DNA of 64,000 nucleotides. Origin: JAJEFO01 sp965221845. Its GTDB lineage: Bacteria; Pseudomonadota; Alphaproteobacteria; Rhodobacterales; Rhodobacteraceae. The stretch is from positions 62,001 through 126,000 of the forward strand of contig OZ244919.1 in assembly GCA_965221845.1 (NCBI GenBank), given 5' to 3'. Numbering within the stretch: position 1 is the first letter of the stretch; every line of letters starts with the position of its first letter. This document shows, one piece after another, positions 17,806 through 26,708 of the stretch. Position numbers and translations under genes: made by a program. The notes beneath the pieces were generated by a model that saw only the letters and a list, made by a program, of their open reading frames with translations, made no database searches and had not been told where the DNA came from.

Positions 17806-18637
17806 AGGGCCCGTTGACAGTCATGTCGCGGCGACCACGCCTGCCATCAGGTGAATCCCCGCTGCGAAGCTCGCGTCGGTCCTGGCGCAGCGCGCCGCGA
17901 CCGCCCGGAACTCCCTGGCCTTCGCGAAGAGGCTCTCCGCCAGGTGCCGCCAGCCGCAGACGTCCCGGTCGTGCGCCCGCGGCACCGTCCGGCTCCGCCT
18001 CGACGGAATCACCGCCTCCGCCCCGCGTCCCGCCAGGTCCTCCAGGAGCCGGTCGGCGTCGAACGCCTTGTCACCGACGAAGGCCCCGAACGCCAGGCCG
18101 CCGGGAAGCCCCGGCACCCCCTCGGGCCGTGCGCCTGGCCGGGAAGGATCGTGAACCGCACGAGATGTCCCAGGGCGTCCACGACGGCCACGACCTTGCT
18201 CGTCAGGCCGCCTCTCGAACGTCCGGTCCCCTGGCTCGAGGTCCCCCTTTTGCGCCGGACACGAACTCGAGGCCGGACTCCTCCGACAAGGCGTCGGAAA
18301 CGCGCTCGAAGACCCCCGGAAGCGCCCGGCGCCGGAACCGCCTGAAGACGCTGTTCCAGTTCCCGAACCGCTCGGGGAGGTCGCGCCACGGCGACCCCGT
18401 GCGGAACCGCCTCCATGAAGAGGCGGCTGTCCGCCGCCGTGCCGCCGGGGTCGGACTTCTTGCCCGGCAGCATGTCCCCGGTCCGCGCCCACATGGCGTC
18501 GGTCAATACCGTCCTGTCTGCATCGTCATCTCTCTGCTCGCTCATGCCGTTGTTGCCTCGTGCCGTCGTTCCGGCGGTTGTTGGGGCCGAAAATGGCATC
18601 AAGCCGGACGATCGCAAGACGACTGTCAACGGGCCCT
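17806..18637. mobile_element. IS5-family element nested in the IS1634 element
   Basis: Perfect 17-bp terminal inverted repeats are visible, AGGGCCCGTTGACAGTC at 17806-17822 and its complement at 18621-18637. The same ends occur at 47111 and 47989. A right-hand TA is present, while the left flank reads CA, so the 2-bp target duplication is imperfect. Confidence 0.88.
17821..18545 (-). pseudogene. IS5-family transposase, frameshifted
   Basis: The translation starts MSEQRDDDADRTVLTDAMWARTGDMLPGK, typical of the IS5 (IS427-like) OrfA. It continues in other frames with SRGGLTSKVVAVVDALGHLVRF (second catalytic region) and GDKAFDADRLLEDL ... SLFAKAREFRAVAARCARTDASFAAGI. Compared with the copy at 47210 it has lost about 40 codons in the N-terminal third. 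IS427-type elements normally use one frameshift, but here more than one is needed, so it is inactive. Confidence 0.8.
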
Positions 18638-18726
18638 ACAACGCCAATCTCACCCGCCGGGGCCAGAAGAATCAACTATGCAAAGCTCGCCGAAGTCGAG
18701 AGTCGGACAAAAGGTCTGAACTCAAG

Positions 18727-19064
18727 AAAGGGTGCGGGCGTGGCGCTCCTGATCCATGCCGTTCCAGCGTCCGCCGTCGAGACCGCGCTTTCCGAGGAGA
18801 GCCGGCTCACCCGGCAAGAGGGAAGGGGCCGCCTCGGGCCGGCGACGGCGTCGCTTTTCCTGCGGGATCCGGCCGCTCGTCAACCAGGTCACGACAGGGA
18901 TGGGCGCAGCCGGCGCCAGCCCTGAAGCGCCATGCCGCTCTTCGTGCCGGCGTCGATCATGCGTCGCCATGCCGGCATCCGCCGCGCGGCACGGCGCCTC
19001 TGTGCGCGATCATTTCAGCCCGCCGCCGAATCCGCGCGTAAGCCCTTTCTGGACGGCGCCCACC
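18727..19064. repeat. 338-bp direct repeat, copy B (right target duplication)
   Basis: This is the in-context copy of the repeat at 6786-7123. It covers the end of the ABC permease gene (from 19064 down to its stop at 19010) and the following 283 bases. Because this copy stayed attached to the gene, the insertion left the permease intact. Confidence 0.9.
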
Positions 19065-19834
19065 ATGACCAGGATCGGAAGCGAGGCCAGAAGCCCTACG
19101 GCCGACAGCCTGCCCCAGAACGTCTCGTCCTCCGTGATCAGCGTCGCGATGAAGGTCGGCAGCGTGAACTTGTCGGGAGACTGGATGAACAGCAGGGCGT
19201 ACGCGAATTCGTTCCAGCTGAGAATCGCCAAGAAGATCGAGGTCGCGATCAGTCCGGGCGTCATCACCGGCAGGACGATCGAGCGCAGGCGTCGCATCAG
19301 GGACGCGCCGTCGATCATGGCCGCCTCCTCGTACTCGACCGGGACGTCGCGCACGAACCCCAGCAGCATCCAGATCGCGAACGGGAGCGCATAGACCTGG
19401 TAGACGATGACCAGGCCGAGAAGCGTGTCCAGCAGCCCCAGCGAGCGCAGCACCTGGTAGAGGGGGATGGCAAGCGAGATCGGCGGCGTCAGCTTGACCA
19501 GCAGCACGAACATCAGGAACGCGAGATCCATCCCCTTTGGAAAGCGGAGACGCACCAGCGCGTAGGCGGCCGGAAAGCCGGCCGCGAGCGCCAGGACCGT
19601 CGTGCCCACCGCCACCACGAGGCTGTTCCACGCCTTGCCGAGCAGGTCGCCCCGAATCAGCTGGGCGTAATGCTCCAGCGTCACTTGCGACGGAACCAGC
19701 GAGATGGAATCCGACACGTACTCGATCGGCGGACGCACGGACGTCGTCAGCATCCATGCGATGGGCACGAGGAGCGTCGCCGTTACGGCGTAGACAGCGA
19801 TCACGCGCGCGATGCCCGGTCTCCGGACGCTCAT
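19010..19834 (-). CDS. ABC sugar transporter permease (MalG/UgpE type)
   Basis: This 274-residue inner-membrane subunit of a carbohydrate-type ABC importer has six predicted membrane segments, starting with VIAVYAVTATLLVPIAWML. The cytoplasmic EAA loop (EYEEAAMIDGASLMRRLRSIVLPVMTPG) contacts the ATPase. Its ATG overlaps the stop of the upstream permease gene (ATGA), indicating translational coupling. Its 3' end is duplicated at 6786-7123 as part of a transposon target duplication. The substrate cannot be told from sequence; the set resembles importers of glycerol-3-phosphate, oligosaccharides or polyols. Confidence 0.93.
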   Translation of the reverse strand: MSVRRPGIARVIAVYAVTATLLVPIAWMLTTSVRPPIEYVSDSISLVPSQVTLEHYAQLIRGDLLGKAWNSLVVAVGTTVLALAAGFPAAYALVRLRFPKGMDLAFLMFVLLVKLTPPISLAIPLYQVLRSLGLLDTLLGLVIVYQVYALPFAIWMLLGFVRDVPVEYEEAAMIDGASLMRRLRSIVLPVMTPGLIATSIFLAILSWNEFAYALLFIQSPDKFTLPTFIATLITEDETFWGRLSAVGLLASLPILVMVGAVQKGLTRGFGGGLK

Positions 19835-20697
19835 GCCTTCCCGCCCAGCAGCCTGCTCGCGTAAACCAGGGCGAGCAGCCCCGAAATCACGACCATGATC
19901 ATCGCTGCGGCGGAGGCGCCGCCCACGTCGAAGAAACGGAATCCCAGACGGTAGACGTACATCGACAGCGTTTCGGTCGCCTGCCCGGGCCCGCCGCCGG
20001 TAAGCGCATACACCTTGTCGAATATCTTGAACGCGTCGACCGAACGCAGCAGCGCGCACAGGAACAGGTAGGGCGTCAGAAGCGGCAGCGTGATGTGGAA
20101 GAAAACCCTTGCCGCGCCTGCGCCGTCGACGCTGGCCGCTTCGTAGACTTCGTCGGGCACCGCCTGAAGGCCTGCCAGGATGATCAGGAAGGCCAGCGGC
20201 GCGGTCTGCCATGCGTCGACGAGGACCAGCGACAGCATCGCGATGTCGGGATCGAACAGCCACTCCACGGCCGGCAGGCCGGCCGCGCGCAGCAGGTTGT
20301 TCAGGTATCCGAAGTCATAATGGAACCACGCGCGCCATATCGCCGTGACCACCATGGTCGAAAGCACGTAGGGCGCCAGCAGGGCGGGAACCACGAACCG
20401 GCCGCCCGGGATCCGTCCGGACACGAGGAGCGCCAGAGCCAGGCCGAGTCCGACTTCGCTGAGCGTGGCGAGGATCGCGAAGATCAGCGTGTTCCAGGCG
20501 GCCGTCCGGAAGAACCTGTGCCCGACGAGGTCGGCGTAGTTGTCGGTCCCCACGTACAGCGCGTCCTCGAAGCCGTATTCGGTGGCAAAGAGCGACAGCG
20601 CGAACACGCGCGCCAGCGGATAGATCGTGAGGGCGAGGAACAGCACGAGCGAAGGGCAGAGGAGCGCCAGCGCCAGCAATGTGCCGTTCCTGTGCAT
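19831..20697 (-). CDS. ABC sugar transporter permease (MalF/UgpA type)
   Basis: This 288-residue protein has an N-terminal membrane segment (LLALALLCPSLVLFLALTIYPLA), five more hydrophobic stretches and the EAA loop VYEAASVDGAGAARVFFHITLPLL. It pairs with the permease encoded immediately downstream to form the channel. The start MHRNGTLLALA is preferred over an ATG 12 codons upstream, which adds an arginine-rich tail. It lies 76 bases after the binding-protein gene in the same operon. Confidence 0.93.
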   Translation of the reverse strand: MHRNGTLLALALLCPSLVLFLALTIYPLARVFALSLFATEYGFEDALYVGTDNYADLVGHRFFRTAAWNTLIFAILATLSEVGLGLALALLVSGRIPGGRFVVPALLAPYVLSTMVVTAIWRAWFHYDFGYLNNLLRAAGLPAVEWLFDPDIAMLSLVLVDAWQTAPLAFLIILAGLQAVPDEVYEAASVDGAGAARVFFHITLPLLTPYLFLCALLRSVDAFKIFDKVYALTGGGPGQATETLSMYVYRLGFRFFDVGGASAAAMIMVVISGLLALVYASRLLGGKA

Positions 20698-20773
20698 GAT
20701 GCTTTCCCTTGCTGCACGGCGCGGCGCCCGCACAGGGAGGATGCGGGCGCCGAAAGCCGGTTGTCCGGCGGCG

Positions 20774-21991
20774 TCAGCGGCGAAGCGCCCTTTCGATCTG
20801 GGCGTTGGCCTCGCTGAGCGCCGTCGCGGCGTCCAGCTCGCCGATCAGGGCGAGCTGCAGGTAGTCTCCGAGAACCGCTTCAACGCGCGACCACTGTCTG
20901 ATGCGCGGGCGCGGGGTCGCGTTCTCGAGCGCCTCGAGCTGGTTCGGGTACCAGCGGTACTTCGCGACCACGTCCGCGTCCCGGTAGACCGACTCTCTCG
21001 TGGGAGGCTGCCCGATCTCGAGCGCCAGCCGCTTCTGGAATTCCGCCGAGGTCACGAAATCGATGAACGCGCGCCCGAGCTCGGGGTTCGGGGCGTCGGC
21101 CGGCACCGCGAGAAGCCATGCCCCGAGCATCGGGCTGGATCCGGCGTTCTGCCCGGGCGCGGCAACGACCTCGATCTTTCCGGGGACCCGGGACTTCTCC
21201 GGATCGTCGAGCGAAGGCGCCCAGGACGGCCAAAGCTCGATCGACATTGCCGTGGTTCCCTGCATCAGCGCATCGCGCACTTCCGACGAGTTGTAGGTCT
21301 CCACGCCCTTGGGGGCGTACTGCTTCAGCGCGAGATACAGGTTCAGCGCCTCAAGCGCCTCGGGACTGTCCAGCGCCGCGTTCCCGTTCCCGTCAACGAC
21401 CCTTGCGCCATGCGCCCACAGGATCGGCAGGAATCCCGTCACGATCGGGTTCGCCTTGATGCCGCGGAAAACGACTCCGGACATGCCGCCGCCGGAATCC
21501 GAGACGGCCTTTGCGGCTGCAAGGACGTCGGTCCAGCTTTCCGGCCGTTCCATCAGGTCGGAGCGATAGGCGAACATCTCGACGTTGCCGACGAACGGCA
21601 CCGCAAACAGGGCGCCGTCTCCGACGGGATGGCGCGACACGTCCACGGCCGCGCCGATGAAGTCGGCGTGAATGCCGCCTCCCAGCGCATCGAGGTCCGC
21701 GAGCCAGCCCTTCGACATGAATTCCGTTGCCCAGGTGTCGTCCAGCATGATGACGTCATAGGCGGCGGCGCCTTCGCGCATGGAGACGGTGACCTTCTCG
21801 AGAAGCCCGCCGTAGGGCAGTTCCAGCCGGTCGACGTCGACGTCGTTCATGGCCTCGAATTCGGCCACCGCCATTGACAGCGCCCTTCCGTATCCGCCGT
21901 CGCGCCCGGCAATGGTCAGGTCTGCGGCGGCGGCGGCGGCAGAAAGCGCGGCAACGCCGGTCGCACCAAGCAGCATGCGTGCGATTCTCAT
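20774..21991 (-). CDS. ABC transporter periplasmic sugar-binding protein
   Basis: This 405-residue extracytoplasmic solute-binding protein of family 1 delivers substrate to the two permeases encoded downstream. A signal peptide MRIARMLLGATGVAALSAAAAAA with probable cleavage before DLTIAG is clear, with no lipobox. The remainder has the family layout, including VIMLDDTWATEFMSKGWLADLD, VPFVGNVEMFAYRSDLM and GTTAMSIELWPSW. A strong ribosome-binding site (GGAGGAAAGAGG) precedes the ATG. It is the first gene of the leftward operon and faces the LacI regulator across a 149-base control region. Confidence 0.94.
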   Translation of the reverse strand: MRIARMLLGATGVAALSAAAAAADLTIAGRDGGYGRALSMAVAEFEAMNDVDVDRLELPYGGLLEKVTVSMREGAAAYDVIMLDDTWATEFMSKGWLADLDALGGGIHADFIGAAVDVSRHPVGDGALFAVPFVGNVEMFAYRSDLMERPESWTDVLAAAKAVSDSGGGMSGVVFRGIKANPIVTGFLPILWAHGARVVDGNGNAALDSPEALEALNLYLALKQYAPKGVETYNSSEVRDALMQGTTAMSIELWPSWAPSLDDPEKSRVPGKIEVVAAPGQNAGSSPMLGAWLLAVPADAPNPELGRAFIDFVTSAEFQKRLALEIGQPPTRESVYRDADVVAKYRWYPNQLEALENATPRPRIRQWSRVEAVLGDYLQLALIGELDAATALSEANAQIERALRR

Positions 21992-22104
21992 CCTCTTTCC
22001 TCCAGTTCAGTGGCTGTTGTTGAGCAGGCGGATCATTGATGAAAGGATTTCAGAAAATTGCAACATGCACGAAAAATAATCACGTATAATTGATAGTTGT
22101 GCCT

Positions 22105-22120
22105 TGAAAACGGTTTTGCA
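22105..22120. promoter_or_regulatory. Candidate LacI-family operator between divergent transporter operons
   Basis: TGAAAACGGTTTTGCA contains the symmetric AAAAC-G-GTTTT core with nearly symmetric TG/CA edges, the style of LacI-family operators. It is 20 bases before the regulator's start codon. On the minus strand it overlaps a possible -35 (TTTTCA) spaced 16 bases from TATACG, which would serve the binding-protein operon. Confidence 0.55.
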
Positions 22121-22140
22121 TCCATGTCACGCTTGCTCAG

Positions 22141-23162
22141 ATGAAACGGCACACGATCAAGGACGTCGCCCGGATGGCGGGCGTTTCGCCGGCAACGGTC
22201 AGCCGGTCGTTCGCGCCGGGGTCTCCGGTTTCTCCGGCGGTCGGCGCCAGGGTGCGCGCCGCAGCGGATGAGCTGGGATACCGTCCCAGCGTGATGGCGC
22301 GCAGCCTCGTGCGGTCCCGCACCGACCTGGTGGCGCTCGTGGTCGGACGCCTGGACAACCCGTTCGACGCGCAGCTGGTCGAGGAGCTGTCCGGAAAGCT
22401 CGATGCGCGCGGCAAGCGGCTTCTCGTGATCCCGGCCGACTACGGCGAGAACGACCCGGCGGCGCTCGTCGCGCTGGACTACCAGGTGGACGGGATCATC
22501 GTGGCGGCAGGCCATCTGTCGAAAGCGTCTGCCGAAAGGTTCGTCCAGCTCGGCGTCCCGGTCATCCTCTACGGGCGCGAGATGCATGCCGCAGGGGTGG
22601 ATTGCGTCGTGGCGGACAACGTCTCGGGGGCGCGGCAGGTCGGCGCGCTGTTCCGGCGATCGGGCGTGCGGCGCGCGATCTATCTCAGGCACGCGCTGAG
22701 GACGTTTTCGGACGACGAGCGTGGCCGCGGTTTCCGGGAGGGGATGGGGCCCGGGGCGAAAGTGTCCGACCTGAGGAGCTCAAGGGCAGATTCACGCAAC
22801 GTGGCGATGGCGGCGCTTTCCGGTCACGCCGCGGTTCAGGGCGTGTTCTGCGCCAACGACCTTCTTGCGTTCGGCGTGATCGAGGCGGCGGTCGCCCTGG
22901 GGCTGGGGATCCCCGGCCAGCTGCGGGTCGCAGGCTTCGACGACATCGACCTGGCGGCCTCGCCCTTCTACGACCTGACCAGCGTCCGGCAGCGGCCGGA
23001 GGAAATCGCGTCATGGGTCGTCGAGCGGCTCATGGAGCGGCGCGACTCCCCCGGTCTTGCCGTCATGACGCACCGGCTTGCGGCGGCCCTCGTCCCCAGG
23101 CGGACCGCGCCGGCCTCGCCGGGCCTCGGCGGGCTGTGCGCCGGCGACCAGCGGAGCGGGGA

Positions 23163-23166
<4 letters not shown>
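22141..23166 (+). CDS. LacI-family transcriptional regulator
   Basis: This 341-residue regulator probably controls the surrounding ABC transporter. The N-terminal helix-turn-helix (TIKDVARMAGVSPATVSRSF, residues 5-24) and hinge helix region (YRPSVMARSL) are followed by a periplasmic-binding-protein-like sensor domain with GVFCANDLLAFGVIEAA and VAGFDDIDLAASPFYDLTSVRQ. Its last bases overlap the start of the ATPase gene (ATGA), so regulator and ATPase are co-translated. The candidate operator upstream suggests autoregulation and control of the divergent operon. Confidence 0.94.
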
Positions 23167-24182
<1,016 letters not shown>

Positions 24183-24228
24183 ATGGCAACGGCGTTTCCC
24201 GAAACGCCCCATCATGCGGATCGGCACC

Positions 24229-24735
24229 ATGCCTTACTCGCTCTGGCTCATGTTCCAAGACGGCGCAAGTGCGGACCTGAGCGCCGACATATCCGCGCTC
24301 GCCGCGGCGCTTGGAGGCGCGGCGTTTCCGCCGCACCTGACCCTGGTCGGGGACATGGGACTGGGAATCGAGGAGGCGGAGGCGGTCGCAGGCACGTTCA
24401 GGGGCCATGTGCCCGAGCGCCTTGATTCAAGCGGCCTCAGGACTTCGCCGTCCTACTTCATGGCCGTGCACGCCGCCATCCGGCTGCCGGGCCGCCTTGA
24501 AAGGCTGAGGGCTGAAACGGCCCGGAGGATTCGGCGGAAGGGCGCTACCGTGGACACGGCCCATGTCAGCCTGGCGTACGGAACGTACCTGCCGGAGCAG
24601 CTGCAGCTGGCGTCGGCCATGCTGGGGGAGAAATATGCATCACGGCGGCTGCCCGTGAGAAGGCTGTCGATCGTGCGGTCAGCAAAGAGCATCCCGGTCG
24701 CCCAATGGAAGCCGGTCCGCCACCTGGACATATGA
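24229..24735 (+). CDS. 2H phosphoesterase-like protein (cyclic phosphodiesterase type)
   Basis: This 168-residue protein carries the two HxT/S motifs of the 2H phosphoesterase superfamily, HLT at residues 36-38 and HVS at 112-114. Its start, MPYSLWLMF, resembles cyclic phosphodiesterases that open 2',3'- or 1'',2''-cyclic phosphates. In-frame ATGs at 24172 and 24214 are possible alternative starts; 24229 gives the usual family N-terminus. It directly follows the transporter ATPase, so it may act on an imported cyclic phosphate, but that is inference. A GGCGTTTC/GAAACGCC hairpin (24190-24207) sits between the two genes. Confidence 0.72.
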   Translation: MPYSLWLMFQDGASADLSADISALAAALGGAAFPPHLTLVGDMGLGIEEAEAVAGTFRGHVPERLDSSGLRTSPSYFMAVHAAIRLPGRLERLRAETARRIRRKGATVDTAHVSLAYGTYLPEQLQLASAMLGEKYASRRLPVRRLSIVRSAKSIPVAQWKPVRHLDI

Positions 24736-25141
24736 CAGGCGCGCGCCGGATGCTGGGCGGCTCTCGAGCCCCGTCAGGGGGGGGGGGGGGCGTGTCGCTG
24801 CCCGCGCCCGGGGGATCGGGATCCGGCGCGCCGCCCGTCCCGCCGCGGTCGAGGCGCGGGAGCGAAGCCTCCCTCCGGCGGCAGCCCCCGGTCCCGTGGC
24901 GGCTGCCGGTCAGGGCGTCCGGCAACGCGGTCCTGTGGAACGGCCACGGCGCGCTGTCGTTCTGCGCGTGGACCGTCGGCCCGGGCCGCGGCCTCGGCGA
25001 CCGGAGCCGGCTCGGCCGGACGTACGGTCGCGAGGCCGCTTGTGGGCGACGGGCAGGGCGTGCAAGCCTGCTTGCATTCGAAAGGATGAACGGCGGCGGC
25101 TGGCCCTCTCTCCCCGGACGGAGGCGTGATGCGATGGAGGA
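24736..25141. other. No recognisable gene; 14-base G tract
   Basis: I see no convincing coding sequence. A run of 14 G (24777-24790) lies just after the phosphoesterase gene. The extreme GC bias and unstructured translations resemble decayed mobile DNA elsewhere in the window, but no IS family is identifiable. Confidence 0.5.
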
Positions 25142-26708
25142 TTGCCGATCCTGGTCCTTTTGAACATGGCCGCGGCGGCGGCGCTCCTGATTTGGGCAGT
25201 CCGCCTGGTTCGGACAGGCTTCGAGAGGGCCTTCGGCGCCCGGCTTCGCCGCTGGCTGCGTCGATCGACGTCGCACGGGATGTCCGCCGCGGCCGCGGGC
25301 GCCATGGCTGCCGTCTTCACCCAAAGCTCGACTGCCGTGGCAGTGATTCTGGCAGGCTTCATGGCATCCGGCGCCATTGGCTCCGCCACAGGGCTTGCGA
25401 TCATTCTCGGCGCGGACCTGGGCTCCGCCATCGTCGCACAAATTCTCAACTCCAGGATCTCCCTTCTGACGCCGATGCTGCTGCTGGCCGGCGTGATGCT
25501 CTTTCTGCAAGGCCCGCGACGGAAGCTTCGACAAGTCGGACGAATCCTGATCGGGCTGGCGCTGATTTTCCTGTCTCTCGACCTTGTTCGGGACGCCAGC
25601 GTGCCGCTGGTCGGAAATGGCGCCGCACGGACGGCGATGATCTATTTGGCAGGGGATTTGGTTCTTTCCTTCCTGATCGCGGCGCTTCTGGCCTGGCTGG
25701 TGCATTCAAGCGTCGCGGCGGTCTTGCTCTTTGCGACGCTCGCGCAGCAAGGTCTCTTGCCTCTCGAAGCGGCTTTCGTCATGGTCCTCGGCGCCAATTT
25801 CGGCGGCGCGTTCATCGCCGTCATGCTGACGCTCAAGGCCGGGCGACCGGTGCGGCGTGTCTTCGGGGCGAATTTCGTTCTTCGGGGCGGTGGCGCCGCC
25901 CTGGCCGTGCCGCTCCTTTCCCTTGTTGCCGCGTCGGATGTCGTGCCAGGATTCTCGCCGGCGCAACAGACGCTGAATGTCCACCTGTTGTTCAATCTCC
26001 TGCTCCTGGTCCTGGGCCTGCCGTTCATCCGAGCGTTCATGCGGGCTGCCGAACGCTTGCTGCCCAACCGGGATCCTGGCGAAATTCCGGCAGCGGTCCG
26101 CACGGCACTGGATCGCGGCGTGCAGAACCAGCCGGCAATGGCCTTTGCCTGTGCACAGCGCGAGTTGATCGAGATGAGCAACCGGATCGAGGTCATGCTG
26201 CGTGAAGGCATGAACCTTTTTGAGAGTTACAGCGAGCTCACCGTCAGGGGACTGAACGCCGACATGACGGATATCGCCCGCATGTCGCTGAACCTCCGCG
26301 TCTACCTTTCCGGCATCCGAAGCGAGGATTCCGGCGGGGCAAGACAATGCAAGACGGGCATTTGATCTGTCCGGTGTCGCGGTGAATCTCGAGGCCGCCG
26401 CGGACACGATTGTCAGGAAGATGGTTCGCCTCGCGCACAGCAAGGACATCGAGAGGCTCAGCTTCTCGGCCGAAGGCCGCCGCGAGCTTGCCGCCTTTCA
26501 CGACAGCGTTCTCAGGAACTTGCAGCATGGCATTGCAGTGTTGATGTCCGAGGACGTTGGCTTTGCCCGGGAACTTGTCGAGCAGAAGGAAAAGATGCGT
26601 GAGCTGGAGCAAAGGCTTCAAAGAGCGCATTTGGCGCGGCTTCGAAAGGGATTGAGCGAGTCGATCGAAACCAGCGCCATTCACCTCGAACTTCTGCGCG
26701 CCCTTAAG

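Larger units (their letters stand above)
7124..18726. mobile_element. Composite IS1634-type transposon carrying a secreted metalloprotease
   Basis: The segment begins with CTTGAGTTCAGACCT (7124-7138) and ends with its exact reverse complement (18712-18726). It is flanked outside by identical 338-bp repeats. A complete but broken IS1634-family element forms its right end, and a 137-bp fragment of a related copy in the same orientation forms its left end. Inside are the metalloprotease gene, an IS110 relic, two IS5 copies and a serine recombinase relic. Members of the IS1634 family (IS1634 of Mycoplasma mycoides, IS1549) are known to make long target duplications of variable length, which would explain the flanks. 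That the whole 11.6 kb moved as a unit is inference. Confidence 0.65.
15939..18726 (-). mobile_element. IS1634-family element, interrupted by an IS5
   Basis: The terminal inverted repeats CTTGAGTTCAGACCT (15939-15953) and its complement (18712-18726) are perfect. The transposase is on the minus strand, followed by a 167-bp left end. An 832-bp IS5 element sits between the transposase start and the right end, so the original element was about 1.96 kb. Confidence 0.85.

Noticed and set aside
18722..18970. Minus-strand 82-codon frame inside the 338-bp repeat, also in the other copy
   Set aside because: It has no recognisable motif and is arginine-rich like other shadow frames. It is present twice only because the DNA is duplicated.
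24566..25705. Long minus-strand frame across the phosphoesterase and the start of the phosphate cotransporter
   Set aside because: It is antisense to two genes with clear family motifs, and its own translation is low complexity.
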